A stretch of 64,000 nt of DNA, taken from positions 1-64,000 of the forward strand of contig JAOAPY010000022.1 of assembly GCA_025463135.1 (NCBI GenBank), written 5' to 3'. Below, piece by piece: positions 26,020 through 34,423 of this stretch; the first letter of the stretch is position 1, and the number at the start of each line of letters is the position of its first letter. Origin of the DNA: Acidobacteriota bacterium (GTDB taxonomy: Bacteria; Acidobacteriota; Blastocatellia; Pyrinomonadales; Pyrinomonadaceae). A program made the position numbers and the translations under genes. Under the pieces are notes generated by a model. It saw only the letters and a list, made by a program, of their open reading frames with translations. It made no database searches and was not told where the DNA came from.

Positions 26020-27450
26020 TCAGCGCGCCCGCGCCCAGAGAACTCCGATCGAAAAGCCAATGGACAGGGGAATAATGAAAACTATGGCTATGATTATCGA
26101 TACCGCGCTCAAGCAGCCAAGGTTTGTGCTTAGCGACTCTTCGTGAGTGCGCACCGCGAAAAAGTACATTACCGGAATGGCCAGCAGGATGGCGAAGATT
26201 AGAAACATCAAGGCGAGGACAGCTCTTTGCTGAGATTTGCGATAGCGGGCCAGCCATTCCAGCACACCAGGAGCCAGCGCGTCGTGGAAGATTTCATATC
26301 TGGTTTCGCCATGCTCTTCCGCGGCGTCGACGGAGCGCAAAAGTCGAACGTCGGGTCCCGCTAACTTTTGAAGTATTGCTTCGATTCTCTTTACCTTTTT
26401 CGATGACAGGTGAGCGTAATCGGCGAGATCGATGGCCGACATTGCGATCTTTGTTCCCGAGGGTGTGACCAGGTGTTTAAAGCAGCGCGAAGCCATCCGA
26501 CGTTGGGCCCCGGAGAACCCGCGCATGACCTCACCCAAATGGGATTGAATAATTTTCCTGGCGCCCCCGAGCTTGTTAAAGGTCGCGAGTCGCAGTGTGT
26601 TCGATCCCAGACGCTCTTCTTCGTTCCAGAGTCGCGTCAGCACCAACTGCAAATAGGGCGTTTCGATCGGGCGCCGGCTGGTATTCTCGCGTTTGACTAC
26701 GCCCTGACCGGCGAAGCTGAGGACGACTCGACCTTCCTCAACTTGTTTGAGAATCTCATTCACTAATTCCGGTTCGATCTCCACCTGCGGGCCTTGTGGG
26801 CGATAGAGCTCATTGAACTTGAGCAGCGGATTCTCGATGGCGCTGCGAGCTGCGGGGTGGTCCAAGTGTTCAATGCGCAGATTATTATCGTAGAGACCGG
26901 GGACACGGCCCTCAAAAAAATCCAGCTTGGCGTAACCATCCTCGCGAATTGAGATCAGGAAGCTCAGAGGCGCCGCGGTGTGGAAGGTCGCGGGCCACTC
27001 ATCAGAAAAGCTGTCACCCTGGGGATGATAAAGAAAATATTCTTCAAACTGGTCCAGGAGGATGAGGATGCGGCGACTAAGAGTCTGCGACCATTGCTCC
27101 AGGTATTCAGCCAGAGCCAGAGAGGTCGACGGCGCCACGGCCTGAGGCGAGGCCGCGAGCGCCACGCTCGCGATTTTGATTTTCAGATCGCGCAGTGGCT
27201 CGCCTTGCCAGGTGTTAAAGGCGACGATCAGAACGTCGGCGCGCGAGCGCAACCGGTTTACTACACCGGCCCGTAACACCGAAGACTTGCCTACGCCGCT
27301 GACCCCATAGAGCAGTGTCAATTGGCTGGCAAACAGATTGGCGATGATGAGTCGGGTATCTTTTTCTCTTCCGAAAAAGAAATCGGCGTCGTTTTCGGTG
27401 TAGGGAATTAAGCCCTGATACGGCGAGCGTCGCTGCGGTTGAGAGGTCAC
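26020..27450 (-). CDS. nSTAND-type ATPase with two C-terminal membrane helices, partner of SIR2 gene
   Basis: A 476-residue STAND-class NTPase. The N-terminus SPYQGLIPYTENDADFFFGRE is the standard opening of novel-STAND-1 proteins. Walker A is GVSGVGKSS (residues 49-57) and Walker B LILLDQFEEYF (129-139). A winged-helix-like region lies about 290-400. Two membrane helices end the protein (about 415-438 and 448-472). There are no WD40 or TPR repeats after the core, unlike most relatives. The start is GTG at 27448-27450 overlapping the upstream gene's TGA (GTGA), so translation is probably coupled. STAND proteins are ligand-triggered switches; here the effector is likely the SIR2 partner. A role in phage defence is inference. 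Confidence 0.82.
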   Translation of the reverse strand: MTSQPQRRSPYQGLIPYTENDADFFFGREKDTRLIIANLFASQLTLLYGVSGVGKSSVLRAGVVNRLRSRADVLIVAFNTWQGEPLRDLKIKIASVALAASPQAVAPSTSLALAEYLEQWSQTLSRRILILLDQFEEYFLYHPQGDSFSDEWPATFHTAAPLSFLISIREDGYAKLDFFEGRVPGLYDNNLRIEHLDHPAARSAIENPLLKFNELYRPQGPQVEIEPELVNEILKQVEEGRVVLSFAGQGVVKRENTSRRPIETPYLQLVLTRLWNEEERLGSNTLRLATFNKLGGARKIIQSHLGEVMRGFSGAQRRMASRCFKHLVTPSGTKIAMSAIDLADYAHLSSKKVKRIEAILQKLAGPDVRLLRSVDAAEEHGETRYEIFHDALAPGVLEWLARYRKSQQRAVLALMFLIFAILLAIPVMYFFAVRTHEESLSTNLGCLSAVSIIIAIVFIIPLSIGFSIGVLWARAR

Positions 27451-28367
27451 TTGTTCGTACCCATCGCGGGTTTAAGGCTGCCTGCCAGTTCCTTAACAAA
27501 GTCGTCCAACAGCTTGTCATATAGTTCGACGCCGCGCTTTTGCCAGAAGAGATGTTCCAGTTGTGATGGTTTGAACTGAATAGCCCACGAGGTGATGTCT
27601 TTGGAACGGCGCAGGTCCTTTTCAATGCGATTCAAGACCACCCTCAAGTTCCAGTCTCGCAGGCCATAACCCAGAAAGAGAAAGTGTCTGGTCTGGAACG
27701 GTTCCGCGAACATTGCCGGAATGGCTTTGTTCTTTGTCATGCGCGTCAGAAAGTCGATGTAATCGTCCTCGGTAATTACGTATTGATCGTTTGCCGCATC
27801 AGTACGGTCTACCGCTCCGTGCATTTTATAAATGATCGTCGTCTTGGCCAGATCGAGATCCAGCTTGTTGGCGTTGATGGTGTGTGTTTGTCCCGTTTCA
27901 TGTTCCCGCCACAAAAGGCGGTCGCCAATATTGGGATCGGTCGTATGAATCACTACGTCGTAGGGTCGACTGGCAGCATCAAAGGCGCGCTCGATCAGGT
28001 CGTCGTAGTTAGTGGTGACGATCAGTAAATTCGCGGGCACCGCGGCCAGCGCAGCGTGCAAGGGTGTGAGCGGATAATCGCAATCGAAAATACCGTGCAG
28101 TTCGTTATCGAGCGCGCCACGGCCACCCACTGCGTTGTAGTACTGGGCCACCTTGGCAAGATCGGGCGCCTCCTCTGGTGGAAATTGAGACTGTTGGGCC
28201 AGATGAGTCGCCAGTTCCCAGGCGTTTGGAAGGTATCCCAACTGCCCGTGTTGCCATAAGGCCTCAGGCGTGCGGCCACCCAACGACGCTCCGGCGCCGA
28301 GAAAGGGAATCACCCTGGCCCTGGCAAGGCCATCACGAATTAGCGGATAGGGAGGCGATAACGCCAT
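27447..28367 (-). CDS. SIR2-like (SIR2_2) NAD-consuming domain protein
   Basis: A 306-residue stand-alone SIR2-family protein. The NAD site reads VIPFLGAGAS (residues 19-28), TTNYDDLIE (118-126; the Asn is the family's catalytic-site residue), KMHG (181-184, catalytic His) and FLFLGYGLRDWNLR (229-242). This Asp-Trp ending is typical of defence-type SIR2_2 domains, which degrade NAD+, rather than of deacetylases. It overlaps the STAND ATPase gene by four bases and both are read from the same strand. A two-gene SIR2 plus STAND arrangement recalls Avs5-type single-chain SIR2-STAND proteins, but here sensor and effector are split. I infer defence by NAD+ loss. Confidence 0.85.
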   Translation of the reverse strand: MALSPPYPLIRDGLARARVIPFLGAGASLGGRTPEALWQHGQLGYLPNAWELATHLAQQSQFPPEEAPDLAKVAQYYNAVGGRGALDNELHGIFDCDYPLTPLHAALAAVPANLLIVTTNYDDLIERAFDAASRPYDVVIHTTDPNIGDRLLWREHETGQTHTINANKLDLDLAKTTIIYKMHGAVDRTDAANDQYVITEDDYIDFLTRMTKNKAIPAMFAEPFQTRHFLFLGYGLRDWNLRVVLNRIEKDLRRSKDITSWAIQFKPSQLEHLFWQKRGVELYDKLLDDFVKELAGSLKPAMGTNK

Positions 28368-29121
28368 GAATCGTGAACCTTGTGTTTCGGAAACGAAGTG
28401 AGTTGGACGAGCACCTGGACCCGTGCCTTGTTAATGCCGGCGCTGGTAACGATGTTGACGAAGCAACGGAATAACGTGATCTGGCAGGGTGAACATACTG
28501 CAAGCGATCTGCGCGGTCAATAGATTTGAATGGGTGGTCCTATTTAGAGTCGGTGACCTGTCACCGCTTTGGTCCGTGCCAGGCCGCCGCCGCCGCGTTC
28601 CGCCAATGCGGCCTGCATCTTCGGAACTCTTGCCGCGACAGGTCGTAGCGACCAAAGAGGACGACAGGCGGGGTCCCCGGCATGGCAGCCGCGCTGGGGT
28701 GCGCACGTCGTCGCACTCCAAATTAAGGAACGATGGGTGGGCCAGCGAACACTTCTCCGAAATGAATTTCGATCCCAGTGCATATAAGTGTGGTACCCGT
28801 TCAAGAAGTGGTCCTGCGCAAGAACCTGGAGTTTCGAACGATGCAGAGATCAAACGAAGAAGGAGCTTCAAAAATACGTTGACGTGGTGATGGATTTACA
28901 GTATCTATCTGCCGTCCTTGCATCACTCAAAATTGCTGTCTTATTGCTCACGACCGCAGCGCTTCCATGAGTTCCTGCTTCCTGGTGAACTAACCAGATG
29001 TGCTCCGGTGTCTCGCTCTACGGACCCAAATCGGCGGAGAGCGACCGGCTCGTGATCGGTATTGACGGTTGCTGCTGAATGTCCATCAACTCACTCACTA
29101 ACCCCGGGAGGAGAATTCACC
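28368..29121. other. Non-coding stretch upstream of SIR2 gene
   Basis: About 750 bases with no convincing gene. Frames at 28431-28871 (minus), 28489-28890 (plus) and 28544-28804 (minus) overlap each other in different frames and resemble no family. The segment 28560-28700 is very GC-rich, with GGCCGCCGCCGCCGC and the inverted pair TTTGGTC/GACCAAA. It could be an eroded gene or repeat, or hold the promoter of the SIR2-STAND pair. Confidence 0.45.
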
Positions 29122-29247
29122 ATGCCGAAGAAGAAAAGTGCGGGTACCAAAATATCGAGTCAGAAAAGAATCTTGAACTGCCTGCCTTCGAAGGACACCG
29201 CAGTGGGAATGGTTGCGCATTTTCGAACTAGCTCATCAAAGTATTGA
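29122..29247 (+). CDS. Small ORF of 41 residues, possibly a gene remnant
   Basis: Starts with ATG after a very good GGGAGGAGAATTCACC site and reads MPKKKSAGTKISSQKRILNC.. to HFRTSSSKY. A basic start, one Cys and no hydrophobic segment are visible. I do not recognise it. The strong ribosome-binding site suggests real translation; the sudden end suggests the first part of a longer gene broken by a frameshift or deletion. It is 48 bases upstream of the next gene, so it could also act as a leader peptide. Confidence is low. Confidence 0.4.
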   Translation: MPKKKSAGTKISSQKRILNCLPSKDTAVGMVAHFRTSSSKY

Positions 29248-29295
29248 CCGCGATCGTCCAGAGATTTTCCATACTCTGATCCTGGGAGCGTTCTA

Positions 29296-31425
29296 ATGTT
29301 CAAACCTTCGATGGTCCTCAGATACGCAACCACCGCGGTGGTTGCGCTTGCTTGCTGTCTCACGATCTGGGGAGCGCCCCAGCCGAAGGACTCACCAGTA
29401 ACAGAATCAGCACAAACGGCGGCACAAAAGGAGCAAGCGTTAAGAGAACAGGAAGCAAAACGGGGAAATGAAGAGAAAGCTGAGAGGATCAAAAAGAAGC
29501 AGATGGCGCAACTGTACCAGGCAAAGCAATGGTCGACCGCCGGCTTATACGACAAGGCCAGTACCACAGTCTCGGACGTATTGAAGGAAACCGACGATCC
29601 CGATGTGGTTAAGGAAGCTCGGGCTATCATGGAACAGAATGTGCCAAAAGCCCCAAGCTGGCTGGACAAAATTGGACTCTCCAAAGCGACGTTATTCACA
29701 TTTGCAGCCTGGTGGGTCGACGCTGTTGTGGGTATCGCCGCACTGTATGGTTTCCTGAAGATGGTGCAATTTCTCTGGTCTAAACCGAAGCGGCACAAAT
29801 GGCGTGTGGGCGCAATCGCTGAGGGTACCACCCTGGGCTTGGCAGACGTTATCGTTCAGTCATTAAGCAAGTGGAGCGGCAAAACACCTGCTGTTACTTC
29901 GGGCTTGCTGAAACTGGAGAGACTCCAACTGTCTGCGAGTCCGCGGCTGGAGTTGCCGGAAACAGAGCTAGACCTTGCCGACGCGCTCAAGAGTGTGGCC
30001 CTCACGTTCGGCGGCGTTAGTTTGAGTGGAATTGCTAACGCAGGCAAAGGGTTAAGGGGGTGGCTCAATGCCACTCGCCCGTCGATAAATGGGAAAGCAA
30101 TCCAATCCGGTTCAGAGTTGTGCGTGATCTTAACAAGCCGGGACTCTAAGGGGACAACGAACACCGTGACCGCTTCTGTGCCTGCCACGGCAACCTCGTC
30201 TCTAGGCGCCCTCATATTCAATCTGGCGGATATCAAAAGCGTGGCTGAAAGCGCCAGCTATAAGATGTTTTACTTGATCTCGAAGAAAGAAAGCACCGTG
30301 ATTGAGGCTGAGGCGGTGAACAAATTGCGCGAAGGGATGAATTTGCTCAGCCAGTATATCTACGGGCAAAACCCAGGACAGTTAGAAACCGCCTACCTGG
30401 CATTTCGCCAGGCCCGCACGATGCAGGCCGATCTTTATGAAGCATATCTCTATGAAGGAATCACTTTAGACCTGATGCTGCAGCACGATGAGGCGATCAA
30501 GCGTTTTGAGTATCTTGAAGAGAAGTTGAAAGAAACCGGAACGAAGTCCGTTGAAACCGGAAAGAACTCCGAAGTCCCGAGTGTTGATGAAGAGTACCAT
30601 CGCAGTCTGCGTCTGAAGGCGACCTACAACAAAGCCATCTCACTTTTTCGCAAATACAAATATGCGGCGACTAAGGATGCGGCGCATGTTCTTGAGAGTT
30701 TGATTCCGAACAATGAGAAGCTGCCGAACACTGAGAAGCTGCCGGAATCCAAGTTGGGATCGATGGCCCTGGCAGCCAGGGCCACCGTGATAGCTCAGTA
30801 TCCGAAGTATTGGCAGGAGGAGTTATGTGGTGATAGGTCGAAGGACGTTAAAGAAGTACTCGGACGAAAGTTAAGGCAAGGGAATGCGGCAAAAGTCGAA
30901 AGCTGGATCAAGGACGTGCAAGGGCAAACCGCGAACCTTACTGAGTTGCTGGCGAGAATCAAAGTAGACCCCTCGTGGGAGGAAAGCGAAAAACAGCAAT
31001 TGGCATGGGCCATCAAAAACGCGCTGGGCAGCGTGTACCTCAATTGCGCCACGTACTTTTTCGCCGAGCCTTATGAGGGAGATGGATGGAAAGACCGCCG
31101 TACCGAATTCCTGACCCACGCGTATGACGCTTTCCAGGAGTGCGCGATGCTAATAACCCCGGGAATAGAGATTCTTACAAATCTGGCAAAGGTCAGTCTT
31201 GAGCTTGATCGTGTCCAGCAAGGCTGCAACTACTTACAGCAAGCGATCGAGATGAATTCGACTTACGAATACGCTTATTATCGCCAGGCCAAGGCATGGG
31301 AAGAGAAGGGGCAAACCGCGAAGGTCTTGAAAATACTAAAGTCTTTTCCAGCGAATGGGAACCCTGTCATCGAAAGGTTCATAGAACTCTTTTGCAAGTA
31401 CGATGCGCAACTCCATCCGGCATAA
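29296..31425 (+). CDS. Membrane protein with TPR-like C-terminal half, unknown function
   Basis: A 709-residue protein. A signal or anchor helix (residues about 8-25) is followed by a charged coiled coil (about 40-80, EQALREQEAKRGNEEKAER), a short helical repeat, and a membrane segment near 140-160 (LFTFAAWWVDAVVGIAAL). Residues about 170-320 form a domain I do not recognise. From about 350 on there are TPR-like units (ETAYLAFRQARTMQADLYEA; QQGCNYLQQAIEMNSTYEYA). A small internal tandem occurs, NNEKLPNTEKLPESK. The start at 29296 is ATG with GGGAGCG before it. No enzyme signature is seen. It precedes the GMC oxidase operon. Confidence 0.75.
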   Translation: MFKPSMVLRYATTAVVALACCLTIWGAPQPKDSPVTESAQTAAQKEQALREQEAKRGNEEKAERIKKKQMAQLYQAKQWSTAGLYDKASTTVSDVLKETDDPDVVKEARAIMEQNVPKAPSWLDKIGLSKATLFTFAAWWVDAVVGIAALYGFLKMVQFLWSKPKRHKWRVGAIAEGTTLGLADVIVQSLSKWSGKTPAVTSGLLKLERLQLSASPRLELPETELDLADALKSVALTFGGVSLSGIANAGKGLRGWLNATRPSINGKAIQSGSELCVILTSRDSKGTTNTVTASVPATATSSLGALIFNLADIKSVAESASYKMFYLISKKESTVIEAEAVNKLREGMNLLSQYIYGQNPGQLETAYLAFRQARTMQADLYEAYLYEGITLDLMLQHDEAIKRFEYLEEKLKETGTKSVETGKNSEVPSVDEEYHRSLRLKATYNKAISLFRKYKYAATKDAAHVLESLIPNNEKLPNTEKLPESKLGSMALAARATVIAQYPKYWQEELCGDRSKDVKEVLGRKLRQGNAAKVESWIKDVQGQTANLTELLARIKVDPSWEESEKQQLAWAIKNALGSVYLNCATYFFAEPYEGDGWKDRRTEFLTHAYDAFQECAMLITPGIEILTNLAKVSLELDRVQQGCNYLQQAIEMNSTYEYAYYRQAKAWEEKGQTAKVLKILKSFPANGNPVIERFIELFCKYDAQLHPA

Positions 31426-31773
31426 GCGACAGGAACCGCGTGAGCGACAGGAGCCGCGGGGCCTACCGGTCCCCAGGGAAACTAAAACCAGCGACCAAAA
31501 CATTCTTTGTGCGTGTTGGGGACTCTATCCGACTTTGCACGCGTCAAAAAATTGACACCGCTTCAAATGTGGCATATTGTGCGCGCGTCCAACCAGGGTA
31601 TTTTAAGAACTGGTCCTCAGAGCCTGCGATCGCCGCATTTCTCCCGTAATGAAGCAAGGTCTGTTCATAGTGTGTCTCACGATCAGAGATGGCTCTCAAC
31701 TATATCGCGTGCCAGATTTTTCTGAGCAACCTGGATCAAACCGGCCCGCTTTTCACGTCGCGAGGTATTCTTT
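31426..31773. other. Intergenic region before the GMC oxidase gene
   Basis: About 350 bases. A near-duplicate word (GCGACAGGAACCGCG / GCGACAGGAGCCGCG) lies directly after the TPR gene, and a good promoter lies at 31552-31580. No gene is supported. Confidence 0.5.
31552..31580 (+). promoter_or_regulatory. Sigma-70-like promoter
   Basis: TTGACA (31552-31557), a 17-base spacer, then TATTGT (31575-31580). The -35 box is perfect and the -10 matches four of six. It faces the GMC oxidase gene 190 bases away, leaving a long leader. It probably serves the operon 31774-37189. Confidence 0.65.
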
Positions 31774-33351
31774 ATGGCAAATGACTTTGACGCGATTGTT
31801 ATCGGCAGTGGTTTCGGCGGAGCAGTGGCAGCCCTGAGGCTCGCGGAGGCCGGCTATGACGTACTCGTGTTAGAGCGTGGCAGACGCTGGAAGCGTGAAG
31901 AATATCCCAGCATCACGCGCAAGGATTGGCTCTGGGATGAGGCACATCCGGCCGAGACGAACGGATGGTTCGATATTCGTTTATTAGGCGGGATCGGCAC
32001 CGTGGCTGCGGCGGGCGTAGGGGGCGGGTCGCTACATTTTGCTAACGTTGTGATAGATGCTCACGAGGATTTCTTTAACGCAGGCTGGCCCCCCGAAATT
32101 AATTTCCAGGTATTAGCGCCCTACTACGAGAAAGTAAGCGATGTGCTGCGTCCGCGCAGACTTCCCGCGAATCAACTTTCAAACCGCACCAAGCTGCTAA
32201 AAGAGGCGGCCCTGCTGAACGGCTTCGCCGCGCAATACGACGAGGTCGATCTCAACATCAAGTTCGAAGACAATTATCCCTATGATTCCTCGCGCGTACC
32301 GCGCCAGGAAGACAGCGTGCTGACACCCAATGCCGATGGAATAGATCAGGGTTTCTGTGTCCACCTGGGAGCGTGCGTCCTCGGCTGTCCCGTCGAAGCG
32401 CGCAACACGCTGGCGCTCAATTATCTTCCTCGTGCGGAAAAGCACGGCGCCCAGGTGGCGCCACTTCACATCGCCCGGAAAATCGAACCAATCGCGGGCG
32501 GGTATCGCGTCCATGTTGACAGCATTGTGCAGGGCAGGCTGAAGCCGGGTTCCTTCACAGGGCGTATCGTCGTCGTCTCAGCAGGATCCATTGGGTCGAC
32601 TGAGTTGTTGCTCAGGTGCCAGAAGCAACACAAGACGCTGCCGAACCTGGGCGCAATGCTGGGGAGCAAGTGGAGCTCGAATGCCAATTATCTAACCCCT
32701 GCGTTTCATGATCGCAAGGTCTACCCATCTCGTGGACCGACCATCACCGCCGGCATCAGATTCTTCGGCAACAACGCCTTTAATGGCCAGCGCTTCATGA
32801 TCGAAGATGGTGGCGTACCCGATCTGCTGGCCCAATACAAAGCAAATCTGAAGACGCCAAGCGGTGATGCGAAGACGTTTAGCAATGCCCTGGGAACACT
32901 CTACCAGGGTCTGGAGGACCAGCCATTCGACAATCTCATGCCCTGGTTCAGTCAGGGGCGTGACGAACCAAAGGGTAAATTCAAAGTTGAAAAGTTTTTC
33001 CTGGGGTTGTTCGGTGACTATGTCCTGCGGCTGGATTGGAGCACAAGCGCTGCGCGCAAAGTTCTCGACGCCATCCAGGAGGTGCACCGCAAACTGGCGG
33101 CCAAGACCGGGGGCACTATCCTCTTGCAGCTACCGGATCAGACCATTACCCCGCATCCCCTCGGCGGCGTCCCCCTGGGCCAGACCGCTGATACTGGGGT
33201 GGTAAATCACCTGGGCGAGAGCTTCGGCTACAAAAATCTCTACGTCGCGGACGGGTCGATCATGCCCGCACCGGTTGGGCATAACCCGTCGAAGACCATT
33301 GCCGCGTTGAGTGAGCGCATCGTCGAGTCGATTGTGAAAGAGGGTCGCTGA
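31774..33351 (+). CDS. GMC-family FAD oxidoreductase (cholesterol-oxidase-like)
   Basis: A 525-residue flavoprotein. The FAD site is DAIVIGSGFGGAVAALRLAEAG (shown in part: GSGFGGAVAA, residues 11-20). GVGGGSLHFANV near 85, CVHLGACVLGCPVEA near 198-212 (a Cys-rich loop), VVVSAGSIGSTELLLR and the C-terminal HPLGGVPLG and YVADGSIMPAPVGHNPSKTI motifs place it with the cholesterol oxidase-type GMC branch. The substrate, an alcohol or sterol, is not settled. No Tat signal or signal peptide is present, so it acts in the cytoplasm unless a partner exports it. It is followed by four unrecognised genes on the same strand. Confidence 0.85.
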   Translation: MANDFDAIVIGSGFGGAVAALRLAEAGYDVLVLERGRRWKREEYPSITRKDWLWDEAHPAETNGWFDIRLLGGIGTVAAAGVGGGSLHFANVVIDAHEDFFNAGWPPEINFQVLAPYYEKVSDVLRPRRLPANQLSNRTKLLKEAALLNGFAAQYDEVDLNIKFEDNYPYDSSRVPRQEDSVLTPNADGIDQGFCVHLGACVLGCPVEARNTLALNYLPRAEKHGAQVAPLHIARKIEPIAGGYRVHVDSIVQGRLKPGSFTGRIVVVSAGSIGSTELLLRCQKQHKTLPNLGAMLGSKWSSNANYLTPAFHDRKVYPSRGPTITAGIRFFGNNAFNGQRFMIEDGGVPDLLAQYKANLKTPSGDAKTFSNALGTLYQGLEDQPFDNLMPWFSQGRDEPKGKFKVEKFFLGLFGDYVLRLDWSTSAARKVLDAIQEVHRKLAAKTGGTILLQLPDQTITPHPLGGVPLGQTADTGVVNHLGESFGYKNLYVADGSIMPAPVGHNPSKTIAALSERIVESIVKEGR

Positions 33352-33471
33352 TCATTTTCAGTTCAAGATAGCAGAGTGGATTGATGCCTGGTGTTGAGGT
33401 CGTCGTGAAATGATTTCGAGGTCTTTGGCATTTGATATGACGGGTGAATTCCCGAGAGGAGAAACTTACCA

Positions 33472-34344
33472 ATGGCAGCAGAAGTAAAACTACGACTCGA
33501 ACTATTAGACGTTTATGGAAAATTCCTGGGTGAGACAGTTGATATCGTCATACGACCTCTGGTCTTTGGCGACCTCATGAGGCTGCCTTTCAAAGCTACA
33601 CAGAAAATCGACATCACCGGTTTGGTTGGCGCTCCCCAGGGACGCTATAGAGTCGATATGGATCCGCCATCCTACCTGCTTGTGAGCTCGTCGTCGGTCA
33701 ACTTAAATGGCAGTGGGATTACACCGTTCACCTTCATGTTCCCTGTAGATCCCGAAAAGGTGACAAAGGTAAATTTCAAGGCATACGTCAAACTCGTCGA
33801 GGACCTCAAGGGGCTCTTGGAGCGAAGCGATAAGGTGCTGGGGTTTGAAGGGAAGAAGGGCGAGGGTCTATACGGTGCGCTGGATGACATCCGCAAAGCC
33901 GGTCTAATGAATATAGCTACCAAGACCGCAGCCACACAATTCGCGAACGGCAGGACCGCGCTTTCCTACATCCAAAACATTTCCGAGCTCAGGGGGGATC
34001 GGTTCTTCGCTGCTGTTCCGAAAGAACTTCGAGAAGAAACGAAGAATAGTGTTGCCGCGGGCCTCTTCAAAAAGGCCGATGAGACTCTACACACTCCGCC
34101 CGTTGGTTTTTCCCCGGCCGAAAGTTTCAAAACGCGAGAGGGCCATGGGAATTTGCAGTTAAGCTTCTTCAAGAAAGACGACGAGTACGTGGCCGACATA
34201 GATATTGATGACGCGGGTGGGTTTGAACATTTCTTCCAGGTAGTCGGCAACGCTTTATCTGGAAAGCCCACACATCCCTACAATATCCATGAAATTTTGG
34301 TGGGCATCCAAAAGTTGGATCCTGGCTATACATTCGTCTTGTAG
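33472..34344 (+). CDS. Unknown protein following the GMC oxidase
   Basis: A 290-residue protein with no signal peptide. The first 100 residues look like a beta-sandwich (KLRLELLDVYGKFLGETVDI; SSVNLNGSGITPFTFMF), followed by a mixed part and a C-terminal domain (DDEYVADIDIDDAGGFEHFF) that ends PGYTFVL. I do not recognise the family and see no catalytic motif. GAGAGGAGAAACTTACC gives a good ribosome-binding site. It lies 120 bases after the GMC oxidase gene and is probably co-transcribed. Confidence 0.65.
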   Translation: MAAEVKLRLELLDVYGKFLGETVDIVIRPLVFGDLMRLPFKATQKIDITGLVGAPQGRYRVDMDPPSYLLVSSSSVNLNGSGITPFTFMFPVDPEKVTKVNFKAYVKLVEDLKGLLERSDKVLGFEGKKGEGLYGALDDIRKAGLMNIATKTAATQFANGRTALSYIQNISELRGDRFFAAVPKELREETKNSVAAGLFKKADETLHTPPVGFSPAESFKTREGHGNLQLSFFKKDDEYVADIDIDDAGGFEHFFQVVGNALSGKPTHPYNIHEILVGIQKLDPGYTFVL

Positions 34345-34423
34345 GTGAATCTGTACCAGGGAATCATCGGTGTCAGGGCGATGATGGAAACTTTGCCAAC
34401 CCGTCAACCTTAGAGGATGGAAT

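Noticed and set aside
28431..28871. 146-codon minus-strand frame upstream of SIR2 gene
   Set aside because: Overlaps other frames of similar length, no ribosome-binding site, no recognisable fold.
29160..29831. 223-codon minus-strand frame
   Set aside because: Antisense to the TPR membrane gene, which has the better start and composition.
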